Shown here piece by piece: positions 54,701 through 63,872 of a stretch of 64,000 nucleotides of DNA (position 1 is its first letter; each line of letters starts with the position of its first letter). A program made the position numbers and the translations under genes. The notes under the pieces were generated by a model. It did not search any database, was not told where the DNA came from, and worked only from the letters and a program-made list of their open reading frames with translations. This stretch comes from Skeletonema tropicum (taxonomy: Eukaryota > Bacillariophyta > Thalassiosirophyceae > Thalassiosirales > Thalassiosiraceae). The stretch is from the NCBI GenBank assembly GCA_037178625.1, contig CM074145.1, positions 992,001 to 1,056,000 of the forward strand, written 5' to 3'.

Positions 54701-55773
54701 ATGAATCGACCTTGAAGATAGTCCTCACAGACAATGCCGTGGATGCCGCGATTGAATACTTCCACCTCCTGTTGAATCATCCAGGAGCAAAGGCAGTTAC
54801 TTATGCACTTTCCAAGTTCTATCATCCCCAATTAGCAGCCCGAATAGCAGCCTTTTCGTGCGATGTTTGTCAGCGCACAAAGATTGGCCAACGCGGCTAT
54901 GGCCATTTCCCTCCACGTCAAGTACAAGATCTCAATCCATGGAAGCAATGTGACGTAGACCTTGTGGGCCCGTGGTATGTCAAAACATCAGGACGACACG
55001 GTAAAGCCTATGAGTTCTATGCCCTGACGGCAATCGATCGTGCCACTGGTTACCCAGATGCCATCATGATCAAGCGCAAGACTAGCGAAAACGTAGCTCG
55101 CAAGTTCAATGAATTATGGCTCTCAAGATATCCAAGACCCGAAGTTTGCGCTCATGATCAAGGTGGTGAATTTATTGGACCTCAGTTCCAGCGGTTGTTA
55201 CACGATGCTGGTATTGCATCAGCCCCATCGACAGCTCGTAACCCCCAAAGCAATGCGATCATCGAACGCCTGCATCTTACTATGGGAAACTCCATTCGAG
55301 CTCAACTTTCCAATCACAACCCTCGCACCTTGACTGAAGCCGAAGACTTGATGGGAACAATCTTATCTGATACTCTCAGTTCTATCCGTGCAACCCCGTC
55401 GCAATCTACTGGGTATGCCCCAGCAGCACTGGCCTTTGGACGCGATATGATCTTCAACCTTCCAGTTCAATATGATATGAACGAGATCAACCTTCGCCGC
55501 CAACGCCGTGTCGACAAGGATGCCAAACGACTCAACGCCAAGCGGTACAGCTACGATTATCGCGTTGGAGAACAAGTCATGAAGAAGATCTTCGATCCTG
55601 CCAAACTCGATGATCGTTGGAAGGGCCCCTTCACTATCACAAGAATCCATGTCAATGGTAACATCACTATTCAACTCACCCAACATCTACAAGAGCGTCT
55701 CAACATCCGACGCGTCAAGCCCTACAGGCAACCTACACCTCAAGTCTTACAACAAATCGTTGCGCCCTCTTAG
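51763..55773 (+). CDS. pol: Retrotransposon pol polyprotein
   Basis: Same frame as gag, open from directly after the gag TGA, about 1336 codons; no ATG near the start, so expression probably needs stop readthrough. Aspartic protease motif FDTGGS (codons at 52513-52524). Reverse transcriptase with YIDD at 53569-53580. RNase H with YTDSSDYQLGAAI at 54022. Integrase with the HHCC-type zinc region (HPGAKAVTYALSKFYHP, then CDVCQ), catalytic Asp in CDVDLVGPW, second Asp in AHDQGGEF and Glu in NAIIERLH. A GPY/F-like module (KGPFTITRIHVNG) follows near the end. No internal stop or frameshift. Confidence 0.95.
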   Translation, partial: NADPVGNCTTFIDIYSTSLEEVTGYANAPAALEYHVNNVTSEPPSAIDVQLPCCIRGNNNTVPAALQAQPSLNSGVPICKDPRAQPASSPAPMLDRIASDAQLHDDEFLNELFNSHFAEDALAATINNIPFTNEVVAIEAQRVDCPEYHVLDPIPGQSNAEAWDFNIFPDTVVESYGNELVDLGAALQLPSICDKRVKQFGAILESFQFSDPQITFQVDSKGRTVPMATAYAMVKSVNGVESNRFLKCLFDTGGSVSMAHRSVLPPGAALLQPSKTTICNTIAGNYAPVGSLLGEGIKFPEFDANLTVDSQEFLVFDAKCSFDLILGNDFLRKIGLIVDYERLELGWQGKRIPMNSNFTKERLSAAIDGCIIEDEDDDLNYLDSFATSIADSTYDEINVDEVIKENCQHLSPTQRQDLSEMLRKHYKLFDGKLHVYKGAKMDIELQPGAQPVFRRPYPTPRVHMETFKKELLRLIDIGVLERVSGPSAWGLPSFIVPKKDGKVRFIADLRELNKVIKPKDYTLPIIQDLIRKRSGFQYMTKLDLSMMFYSFELTDKAKDLTTISTPFGLFRWTRAPMGLRNSPAFAQSVIEEVLRDLDDVEVYIDDIAIWSDTWEDHTRTLNEVFRRLEEAGFSVNPLKCEFGIAEGDFLGHWVSKDGIQPWQKKVQAVLDLKRPTNASEVRTLVGLINWYRDFWPRRSHLLSPFTQLIRGIQKKKAPIVWTPELEKVFQEVKQVIASDALCAYPNHNEPFEVYTDSSDYQLGAAILQGGRPVAYYSKRLSAAQSRYTTMEKELLAIVSTLTEYRTMLFGAKIKIFTDHRNLTFSNLNSQRVLRWRCFLESFHAEWFYHPGKLNVLADAYSRLPKFDFSGAEKRQDELSPTPVQFNPVPQDVNQDEEPSIFEEQLAELASDDEFPLHQLQQFMNLPSTVQNPLRYQWLAEEQSRCPTLQQKLTTSPTFYHRRTFGRHDTSLICYSPTPQDESTLKIVLTDNAVDAAIEYFHLLLNHPGAKAVTYALSKFYHPQLAARIAAFSCDVCQRTKIGQRGYGHFPPRQVQDLNPWKQCDVDLVGPWYVKTSGRHGKAYEFYALTAIDRATGYPDAIMIKRKTSENVARKFNELWLSRYPRPEVCAHDQGGEFIGPQFQRLLHDAGIASAPSTARNPQSNAIIERLHLTMGNSIRAQLSNHNPRTLTEAEDLMGTILSDTLSSIRATPSQSTGYAPAALAFGRDMIFNLPVQYDMNEINLRRQRRVDKDAKRLNAKRYSYDYRVGEQVMKKIFDPAKLDDRWKGPFTITRIHVNGNITIQLTQHLQERLNIRRVKPYRQPTPQVLQQIVAPS

Positions 55774-55784
55774 GAGGGGTAGAA
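55772..55784 (+). other. Polypurine tract
   Basis: AGGAGGGGTAGAA immediately before the 3' LTR. It overlaps the pol stop codon by two bases. Position and composition fit plus-strand priming. Confidence 0.8.
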
Positions 55785-56035
55785 TGTCACACCTACGTAG
55801 TGTCGGACATCAATCAAATTCATATTTATGTTATCTGGTTTCTCGTTTCTCAATATGTTTCGGAATGCTTTATCTGGTTTCTCGTTTCTCAATATGTTTC
55901 GGAATCCTCCATCGCCAATGAAAGCAACCGAATCCAAAAACGTTGATCGTTTCCTTTATATTTTAAGTCATAATAATTCTATTCGTTACATCTATTGACC
56001 AATAATAAGCTCAATTGTTAGCTAGATTGGACACA
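55785..56035 (+). repeat. 3' long terminal repeat
   Basis: The 251-bp copy of the LTR at 50116-50366. No difference was seen between the two by eye. Confidence 0.95.
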
Positions 56036-56312
56036 AAGATAGATAGCATATGGACGCTACCGAGCTACTTTGGATCCTCCCGATGGAAAAGATATGCCTT
56101 GTACGCTGGCCCACGCCCACGAAACGCCAACAAAAATAAAAAGTGCTGGTAAGAGCGGGTACATAATAAAAGTTGTCCGGGTACATAAATTACTAGTGTC
56201 TCCAAAAGCTGTCAGAAAGAGATGATTCTTTAAATATATAACTTGCTGGGATAGTAATAAAAGTTGCCGGAATAAAAAATTCTAGATTAAAAAGTGCTAA
56301 CTAGTAACCTAT
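56036..56312. repeat. Right end of the OTU-transposase element
   Basis: Contains inward-facing copies of the AATAAAAAGTGCTGG / AATAAAAGTTG motif and the right inverted terminal sequence ending at 56307-56312, the counterpart of 44519-44740. Confidence 0.7.
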
Positions 56313-56323
56313 GGGACGGCACA
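56313..56323. repeat. 11-bp target-site duplication, right
   Basis: GGGACGGCACA, identical to 44508-44518, directly outside the right terminal repeat. Confidence 0.75.
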
Positions 56324-56607
56324 GCTGCTTAGATCTTCAATAGTACTTTTACCAGCAAAGCATGCAACAAGTAAGTAAAGCCTCAAACACCCCAAGCCCC
56401 TTGCCCTTGCTGTATACCTCCCAAAGTGTCAGCTGAGGCTGAACCAATCCTTTATGACCTCTTGTAATTGTCGCAGTAGTTTGAAATGATAGCAAATTTG
56501 GTCCCAAAAACTGTTAATCAACTTTGATCTCCACATACCGTTCAATGGACTGCAATTTAACCATGGAATGTCCGAGGTGTAAATGCATAATGCTAAATTT
56601 GTCTAAG

Positions 56608-58743
56608 TTAACTAAAATAATTCATCTCTTTCAACACCCTTTCGGTAATCTCTACTGTTGCAAGCTGTTCCTCGATACTGTTCTCTTCTACTTCAAGACA
56701 TCCCGACCCTCTCATAAAGCTATCATCTCTTCGTCCAGGCACGCCCTTTTTTGCCATGCACTCTTCGATCCGATCAATCACATACGCAAATCCTTCAGCT
56801 CGAGGATAATGCGATCGTCCAAACGGAGACAAATCCATGGTCGGAAGCTTGAAAGAAACTGTAGTTTCACGTATCAGAAGACCAAAAGGATCGTTCTCAT
56901 AGATTGTCATTTCGTTTGGGCAGTTTCCAGGTCCATGCAGGACGACGCGTCCCCTTTCAAATACATATTCCACCTCGAATGTTGATGGTCTACGGAAGGA
57001 TGCCTGGAAGGATGCAAGCATCGTGAATGTATCATCAGAGTCTGAATCCGAATCGCTTGACAATGCTTGTCTGCTACTTGATTCCAAATGACAACCTCGT
57101 CGTTTTGCAGAGTGCATTGATGTTGCTGTCATATCACCACCTTCTTCATCAACATCACATTCTCCATTCCAAATGCCGTAACTCTCTCCTCCCCAGCGTA
57201 TAGAAAAAGATGACTCAACATCAACTGGGAATTCAAGTCCGTTGTACATCCCATGTCCAGCGGCTATGACTTCATCGGGTTGCAATTCTTTGCTGGTCAG
57301 TTTCCTCCTCCCCTTGCCCTCAGCCTCAGCCTCAGCGATGGAATTATCGTCAGTGTTACGAGATTGGTGATGATCATATGCTGCCAACAATGCCAACTCG
57401 ACAAGATAACATCCAACATCTAATGTAACGCCTCCTCCCAATGTCCGATTGAGAAACCGATCCGATGGATCCATTGGAGTTGGAAAACCAAAGTCGCCAT
57501 GCATTGCTAGGACTTTACCCAAGTTTTTTTGTCTATGATGTGATGGATGTGACTCATTTCGCCTTACTGACATGGAGGAATGCGCATTTGTCTTTGATTT
57601 CGATACAGCTGATACCTCATCCATTGGAGATGACTGCATCTCAAGAAACTCAGCCCGTAGATATTTGACTGTAGGAAAGAACCTCGTCCAGTGATTTGTC
57701 ATCAGAAACAGGCCTCGCTTCTCTGCCTCATCGTACATCAATTTTGCTTCTTCATATGTAACTGCAGTAGGTTTTTCAACCAGCACATTCTTACCTGATT
57801 GCAGCATTAGTAACGTAGGGTTCAAATGATTCTGATTGGTAGTTGCAATATACACAATATCCACGTTTGTATCTTGAGCGAGCTCCTCGTAGGTCCCATA
57901 GTAGTTTGGAATCGAGAACTTGTTTGCAAATGATTCCGCACGAGACAGAGCCGATAGATGCTTTTCACCATTGTAGTTGTGCATGGCTGCAACAGCTGTG
58001 ACAGTGCACCCGGAAGATATTAGTACCGAGGTAAAGTCATGAGCTATTCTACCAGCTCCGAGTATAGCCCATCTCAAAGGAACTGGTTTATCTTTGCTTG
58101 TGTCGTCATTGTGGTGTCGCCCTAGACCCAAAAGCACAAGAGATGGACGAAGTGTAGAAATACGGCGATCGTTGTCATTACGTCTATCCAAATACATGGG
58201 CGGAGGAGCCATGGCAACAACGCTTTTCTCCGGCTTGTAGTTTTCAACAATCCCTCGTCGAAGGTTGTGAGGACGATTGCTTCGTGCAAACAACATGCCC
58301 GCTGCAACCATGCATATCATGTAGATAAGGAGAGAAAACATTTGAACAATGGCAAATTTGTTGCCATTATGAGAAGAAGAAGGACGAGAAGAAGAGATGC
58401 GGTGGTGAGATGATGTGTTGTGGTCATGTATGAAACTATCGTAGCGTGTGCTAGTGGATGACGATGAGGAGAGTGACGAGGCTTCGGTGGCCAAGGTGAC
58501 TGATGTATCTTCTCTTTCGATGAACCCAAATATCATGTTATTGTTGCTGTTGCGTGTATAATGAATGTCAAAGACATATCGTAGCAAACATCCTATGCTG
58601 ATAATAATATTAGGAGTATGATGAAACATTTCATCTTGAACCTGAACAGATCCATGATAAGTATTTACATGATGGCTAATGGGGTTCGCGTTCGCTTCCG
58701 GCGGGCAGTTCTCATCAAAAGGGTTCTCGAAAAGGGTTCTCAT
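56608..58743 (-). CDS. Gfo/Idh/MocA oxidoreductase, dihydrodiol dehydrogenase-like, membrane-anchored
   Basis: NAD(P)-dependent oxidoreductase most like trans-1,2-dihydrobenzene-1,2-diol (D-xylose) dehydrogenases. 711 residues from the ATG at 58743; a later ATG (MIFGFIEREDT, residue 70) is a plausible alternative start. A hydrophobic anchor lies at about 130-152. The Rossmann domain starts at 224 (RWAILGAGRIAHDF), then YGTYEELAQDTNVDIVYIATTNQNH, and the family's EKPTAV near 313 and NHWTRFFPTVKYLRAEF. The C-terminal domain has LGGGVTLDVGCYLVELALLA. Ser/Asp-rich and Glu-rich insertions make it much longer than the usual 330-390 residues. The reading frame is intact. An exact copy of 57728-57855 lies at the right edge of the window. 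Confidence 0.85.
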   Translation of the reverse strand: MRTLFENPFDENCPPEANANPISHHVNTYHGSVQVQDEMFHHTPNIIISIGCLLRYVFDIHYTRNSNNNMIFGFIEREDTSVTLATEASSLSSSSSTSTRYDSFIHDHNTSSHHRISSSRPSSSHNGNKFAIVQMFSLLIYMICMVAAGMLFARSNRPHNLRRGIVENYKPEKSVVAMAPPPMYLDRRNDNDRRISTLRPSLVLLGLGRHHNDDTSKDKPVPLRWAILGAGRIAHDFTSVLISSGCTVTAVAAMHNYNGEKHLSALSRAESFANKFSIPNYYGTYEELAQDTNVDIVYIATTNQNHLNPTLLMLQSGKNVLVEKPTAVTYEEAKLMYDEAEKRGLFLMTNHWTRFFPTVKYLRAEFLEMQSSPMDEVSAVSKSKTNAHSSMSVRRNESHPSHHRQKNLGKVLAMHGDFGFPTPMDPSDRFLNRTLGGGVTLDVGCYLVELALLAAYDHHQSRNTDDNSIAEAEAEGKGRRKLTSKELQPDEVIAAGHGMYNGLEFPVDVESSFSIRWGGESYGIWNGECDVDEEGGDMTATSMHSAKRRGCHLESSSRQALSSDSDSDSDDTFTMLASFQASFRRPSTFEVEYVFERGRVVLHGPGNCPNEMTIYENDPFGLLIRETTVSFKLPTMDLSPFGRSHYPRAEGFAYVIDRIEECMAKKGVPGRRDDSFMRGSGCLEVEENSIEEQLATVEITERVLKEMNYFS

Positions 58744-59197
58744 AATCTAATGAAGGAATGACGCGCTAATTTTGCTTGGATTGAGTGAGCTGAGATAATA
58801 AAATATGAGAAGTAGAAGCGATTCAACCCACCAGATTAGACCGTGGGAACCTGTAGACGTATAAATTTCGTTCACCGCGACGCGAGCGAGGACGAACTCC
58901 TCGAGCTCAAGTCTGGAAGGGTTCGCTCAACGAAGTACTGACAGCGCAACATGATTGTGGAGAGAGTAAAATGTGAAGAAACTTGGAAAGTAGGAATCTT
59001 CGAGGAGGAACTCGTTTTACTAAAGAGAGAGGCAAACCAAAACACTCAGGGTGTTACAAGTTTGTCTGCAAAGAATATCTAAAGAGAACGAGCAAACCAA
59101 GCGATAATATTGTTTCCTTCATTTGTCCGTTCAATCTATCTCAACCATCTCCACTTATCACTTATCACACATCTGCGGCGTCATCCTCTCCAGTAAT
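58744..59197. other. Spacer, no gene recognised
   Basis: Lies between the 5' end of the dehydrogenase gene and the 3' end of the next minus-strand gene. It contains the dehydrogenase promoter by position. A palindromic-looking CTCGAGC stretch near 58900 is the only notable motif. Confidence 0.35.
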
Positions 59198-60275
59198 CTA
59201 ATCGTCCAAACTCAAGTTCCTCAGACTCAAGTCTTTGCTAGCAGCCAACACCTTCCTAGCCCTCTCAAAATTGTCTGCCATTCTTCCACCCATCACCTTG
59301 TTCCCGATTGTGCGCTTGGCGGTACCACCGAATCCACTAACTTGGTCCGTACTTGTCCGGGTTGCATCTATTGTAGAGAGAGAAAGAGGCTACATATGTT
59401 AGCAAGGACGAAATCATGACATGCAATTGAAGACCTCAACAAAAGCACTCACATAGCACTACCGTCTCATCTTCACCATGGATCATTGCTGCGCCTATAC
59501 CTTGCAAACAGTTGTGAGAGCGGCTGATATAAAAATGTCGTTCCATGTACACATAACCTTCGTTACCATGAGGCATGCCTACTCGATGAATGAGAGCAAT
59601 AGTTGGCTTGTCGTCAATAATGGAATTCACCCAAAAGAAGGACTCTTCCACTCCGTCAGGCTTATTGTTTGGATAATCCAAAGCATACTTATGAAACGTT
59701 GGTGCACGCTTCTTAAGAATAGGTCCGTGTAGAATTTGATTCTTCAATTCCTCCCCCGCAGAAAATTCCTTCTTGCTCCTAGCGTACGGTTTGATCCCTG
59801 CCAATCCATTCTTTTTGTATGCACGGAATCTATCGAGTAGAACTTGACGGAGGCAGTTCTCTATCTCTTCATGGGTCGCCTTCTTGCCCAGCTTTTTGAA
59901 CGTCTCAATCTCATCTTTCGACAGATTCAAATCACTTCCGGGTGCTGCGTTGGAGTACAACTTATCCATTGTCACCTCATTTGGAGACAATTTAATACCA
60001 GCAAAATCCTCGAGAGATCCATCACCCCCATCTGTAGCAATCATACCTAGATCACCCACCGTTGGATCATACTTCTTCTTTGCCGGCAGATGGAGGAAGA
60101 CAAGTTTGATGTTCTCAATCTTTCCTTCTACATGGAATGCGAGTTTGACCGACAGCTCCTTGTCGGATGCGGCGTCGAGAGATCCACCGTAGTGAAGTTT
60201 GCCAGCTTTCACGTCGGCGATGGCTGAATCAGAAAAGCCAGCTTCTTTCAGTACTTCATCTATCAAGGAGGACAT
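59198..60275 (-). CDS. Conserved-looking protein of unknown function, two exons
   Basis: Exons are 59453-60275 (ATG at 60275) and 59198-59367; the 85-bp intron is GTGAGTGC...ACAATAG. The spliced frame is exactly 331 codons. I do not recognise the family. The N-terminal part (1-90) is mixed alpha/beta; the middle is Lys-rich helices (EEIENCLRQVLLDRFRAYKK). The region around 215-265 has a regular pattern of bulky residues (SFFWVNSIIDDKPTIALIHR, VYMERHFYISRSHN, GIGAAMI). It joins across the intron to ETVVLYATRTSTDQVSGFGG, and the C-terminus is basic helical. No signal peptide or membrane segment; probably cytosolic. Confidence 0.75.
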
Positions 60276-60993
60276 ACTTAATATGCTCCTCTGTGATTAC
60301 TTATTAGTTGGTGGATAGGATGAAGAGTAAGATTGAACAGGGAGTGGCTGGCTCATGGCTCATGCATGGCGTGGCTCAGGCTCAAACCCCCGAAACAATT
60401 CATTGCAATTGCAATTAATTGCAATTAATTGCAATTGCCAATTAATTTTTAGTGTTTTTCAGCTCGATAATTGTGAAGTATTTGTACAATTTTTGTCTTG
60501 ATCGGTGTTGTCAGAGTCTTGTTAGGTCTTGTTCCTCATCATTTCTTTCAGCTTCCAGCGCATCAGGTGTGTGACGTGTTTTTTGCCACGCACAGCACCC
60601 ACCCCAGCCCCACCGCACAGCCGCACTCATTCCTCCGCTATGGCTGCACGCTTAGCAGGACACAACTTCCCTGTGCATTGGAATCCTCCATCACCACTAT
60701 GTCTGCCTACGCTGTACAAGAGCAGCAAAAGATCGGAGCGAAGGACGGAGTTGTCGTGTGCATGGGCGTCGAGTACTATGAGAACGACAGCCTCAATAGT
60801 AAATATGATGTTGGCACGAACATGATGCGGATCAAATGCCCAAACTGTGTTTTGAAAGGCTCAAGGAATTTAAGGCAGTGGAATTGTGATAATTGAAATT
60901 AATTGCAATTAATTGTAATTGTCAATTAATTTTCAGGACCTCGCAGATGACAATCAATTAAAATTTAATTTTTCTGGGGTTTGCTCAGGCTTG
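60276..60993. other. AT-rich spacer with direct repeats
   Basis: Two direct repeats of about 45 bp, built from AATTGCAATTAATTGCAATT, lie at 60406-60453 and 60887-60936. The 430 bp between them contain a 65-codon open frame from the ATG at 60699 (MSAYAVQEQQKIGAKDG, ending CPNCVLKGSRNLRQWNCDN) with four cysteines, two of them as CPNC. It is too short to support as a gene. Confidence 0.45.
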
Positions 60994-63038
60994 CTAGTCG
61001 GCGCGTCATAAGCTTGCCGATTAGGATTTCTGGTCACGCGCTCGTGCTTTGGCGCACTAACAAAAAATATCCGTCTAAATTAGTAAATCACTAACAAAAT
61101 GATCAAATTAACAAGCGAAAGTGAGATGTCGCCGTAGCTCGACTGTGTTAGGTGGAGAAGGCAGTTTGATGAAGCCTAATTGCATCTATGCATATGAAGA
61201 TCCTTTGTTGAACTTTATAGTTGATTATCTGGCTTTGCAGAGGTACCTTAAATGTGGCCCTAGTTAAATTGTTAGTGGGACCTGAGATGTCTCGTACTGA
61301 CTCCCACGTTGAATTTCGACCCCTACAAGGAGGATAACCGAATTCTATGTGAAATTTTGGTCTAGAATGAGTCTTGCTTTACTTATTATTGTCGATGATG
61401 TCTCTCCATAAGCGTTGCCAAAATAGCAAGGGTAAAGTTAGTATTTTGTGAGTTGTGTCTGTTGTGACAAAAAAAAAAGCATGTTCCTCGCCGAATTTGG
61501 TGGGAGTACCTACGATAGGAATCGTCCTACGTACGTAGAAAAAAGCGGCGTGTCCATTGAGTTGGTGACCCCAAGCTTATTCGTGGATAGAAAAGCCGAT
61601 ATCGAACACAAAATGCGTCATTTTGGATAGAAACAGGTATTTTTCACCCCAACAACCAGCCAAATCTTGTTGCGACGCAGAAAATCTGGCATTACTACGC
61701 CAATATTGGCCAATAATATGCCGATGCTTTAAGCTGAAAGACTAATAACTTTCTACTTATATCGTTTGGAATGCATCTTCAACGTTTGTTGCTGGTGCTC
61801 CGTTGAAGTGCTGCGATATTTGCTGTAATCACGCACGAACACTAAAAAATCTTGAAAAAGTGCATCTGATATGACGAATCCGAAGGCAAACCATAGCATT
61901 ATCTATCCCATACACCCTCCATCAACACTAAGAAGACAATCCGTAACCCAATTTTTCACGCTGATTCCAATTATGTAAGCTGCCGCGTCCAATTCAAAGT
62001 AGTTTTGATGATAATTGCGGGTGACGCACACACACATGAATGTCTGCACATACCGGGCATGTCATAAGATGCTCATGTTTATGTAACTTAGACAACATAA
62101 TAGTAGTATATTATTAATAACTCCTTCTATATGCTATGATACTTGTTCAGTTTACTCGGATTTATTATTTACACGCAACATCTACGCCATTATGGATTTT
62201 TATGTCGATCATTCGGCCTCTCATTTCATGAGACTTTGTAGGAAAGCCACTGATAACAGTTATAACGTTTGTTCCCAACCACAGCATAAGGCGCACAATA
62301 GATGGCTGTTGATTTAATGAGGCGAAAGGTTCCCAATTGTACATGGAAGAGACGTCAATATCATGCCACAACACTCGTGTTGGCGACTGCTGGTGGGCTT
62401 CTCATAACTCATAACCCACTATCAGTAGTATTCCAGGAAACCGAGAGTTGCAGTAGTCACTGTGGTAATATGAAGCAGTCCAGCTTATCAACTTTGATTA
62501 TCATATAGTAGACAAGACCTCTATGATCCATGGTGTGGTTTCAACATGTTTTGTGTCAGATATATACCACTATTGATGGAGATAAATTGTGGAAATCTTT
62601 CTTAATCGACTTCATAGATTTGATATGTTGGATAGGCGTTGCATGAGACCCACACCCGGTTAATTAGCGCATATTCCACCCATATATATAATATTAGTCG
62701 CCGCTACAAACTTTTTTGCTGTTTAATGGACCGCAACGACGCCTTTGTGCTACTGGCTACATGTGCTCTGCGGCGGAGGGGGTGAAAATCACCACCGCTA
62801 TTGTGGTGGTCAAACGTCTCTTTGCGCTGAATATAGCGAGCCGCCGATAGAACCATTGAATTCAGCGTCAAAAAATGATCTAGTAACTACATCATTACTT
62901 TGGAATGTCGACATTTAATTGTGTAATGAGGGGAGTAGGATGGGAGGCCTCATGGTGCACAGCGCTTTTTTGCGTCGCAAAGTGTGATTTTGGATTTGCG
63001 ACGAATGGCGCCTTTGCGACGAATGGCGCGCCAACTAG
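60994..63038. mobile_element. CTAG-ended inverted-repeat element, copy 2
   Basis: The element is 2045 bp, starting CTAGTCGGCGCG and ending CGCGCCAACTAG, with CTTG duplicated on both flanks (60990-60993, 63039-63042). From about 61596 on it is clearly homologous to 22545-24322; the first 600 bp differ. Its right terminal repeat is followed inward by two GCGACGAATGGCGC.. units, like GCGTCGAATGGCGC.. in copy 1. No transposase is seen. Confidence 0.8.
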
Positions 63039-63229
63039 CTTGGATCTTTTTTAGATGCCATTCTGCGAACCCAACTTTCAAGTCGAGTCAAATTAATGGT
63101 CGCCTTGCTGAGGGAGGGACTTCTTGATGATGCGGTCTGTCATGTCTCCACAAACAAACCAAAATCGTAGCCTAACTAACTCAGTGTGTTTGTTTGATCA
63201 CGCACCATGCAATCCGCATCGCTGCTATA

Positions 63230-63580
63230 TCCCAACCATTTTTTGAAAACGGCACTTTTGTGCCGTTTTCCGTAGAGCTCTGGTATGTTCTTACGTGTGA
63301 GGCAAAACGGCACTTTTGTGCCGTTTTGCTACTCCGACGAAGGCCTCGTGCAATTGTTAGAACAAAGCATGAGCCATTGTGTGGCCTTAAGGTTACTTTC
63401 TTGCGTAGAAGGGCTACAGGTTTGTAAGGGAAAACACAAAAGGAGCTGTACTTTACTCGCTAGCTTTGACACTAACAAGTCGGAGTAGCAAAACGGCACT
63501 TTTGTGCCGTTTTCATGCCGTTGCGGTGCTGAGCCCATTGGCAAAACGGCACAAAAGTGCCGTTTTCAAAATGGTTGGGA
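63230..63580. mobile_element. TA-flanked MITE with CACTTTTGTG palindromes, copy 2
   Basis: A 351-bp copy, inverted relative to 33860-34214, with ends TCCCAACCATTTT and AAAATGGTTGGGA, flanked by TA. All four internal AACGGCACTTTTGTGCCGTT-type palindromes are complete. Internal unique parts (GAAGGCCTCGTGCAATTG, GCTAGCTTTGACACTAACAA) match copy 1. Confidence 0.85.
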
Positions 63581-63872
63581 TATACACTTCTCGAATTCTT
63601 GGCCTGCGCGCCTTTTCCAGGGGTAACTCTAGCGGGGAATCGGGGAGCCCCATCCATCATTTTTCTAGCCGTTTCACACAAAACTCAAATGTTTATCTCG
63701 CTCTTCGCACACAATAACCATGGCGGAGGCGGCTGCAATGGTATGAAGCGGAGCGTCGGACTAAATCAGTAAAATCCGGCGGCGATGCCCTCAGTGGACC
63801 GATATGACCCCATGATGTGAAGGATTATCAGCTAGAGCGCCCAGAGCCTTTATTTTGGGTGTCGCCTACCAC
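63581..63872. other. Spacer, no gene recognised
   Basis: Unique sequence between the MITE and the partial dehydrogenase copy. Nothing recognisable is seen. Confidence 0.4.

Larger units (their letters stand above)
50116..56035 (+). mobile_element. Ty3/gypsy LTR retrotransposon, apparently intact
   Basis: A 5920-bp element with identical LTRs, a gag frame, and a pol frame ordered protease, reverse transcriptase, RNase H, integrase, the order that defines Ty3/gypsy. A purine-rich tract (AGGAGGGGTAGAA) lies right before the 3' LTR. The region after the 5' LTR begins GTATTAATACTCCC and shows no standard tRNA primer site I recognise. It is inserted in the 3' flank of the OTU-transposase gene. Confidence 0.95.
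44519..56312. mobile_element. OTU-transposase DNA transposon, split by a retrotransposon
   Basis: The ends are an imperfect inverted repeat (TTACTAG.TAGCA.TTTTTA.T) starting at 44523 and at 56307 inverted. Inside both ends lie several copies of a CAGCA..TTTTATT motif, facing inward from each side (44555-44730; 56130-56280 inverted). The 11-bp direct repeat GGGACGGCACA abuts both ends. The element holds a 199-bp tandem array and one two-exon gene. Removing the 5.92-kb retrotransposon leaves about 5.87 kb. A 9-11-bp target duplication is typical of Mutator-like elements, an inference for this one. Confidence 0.75.
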
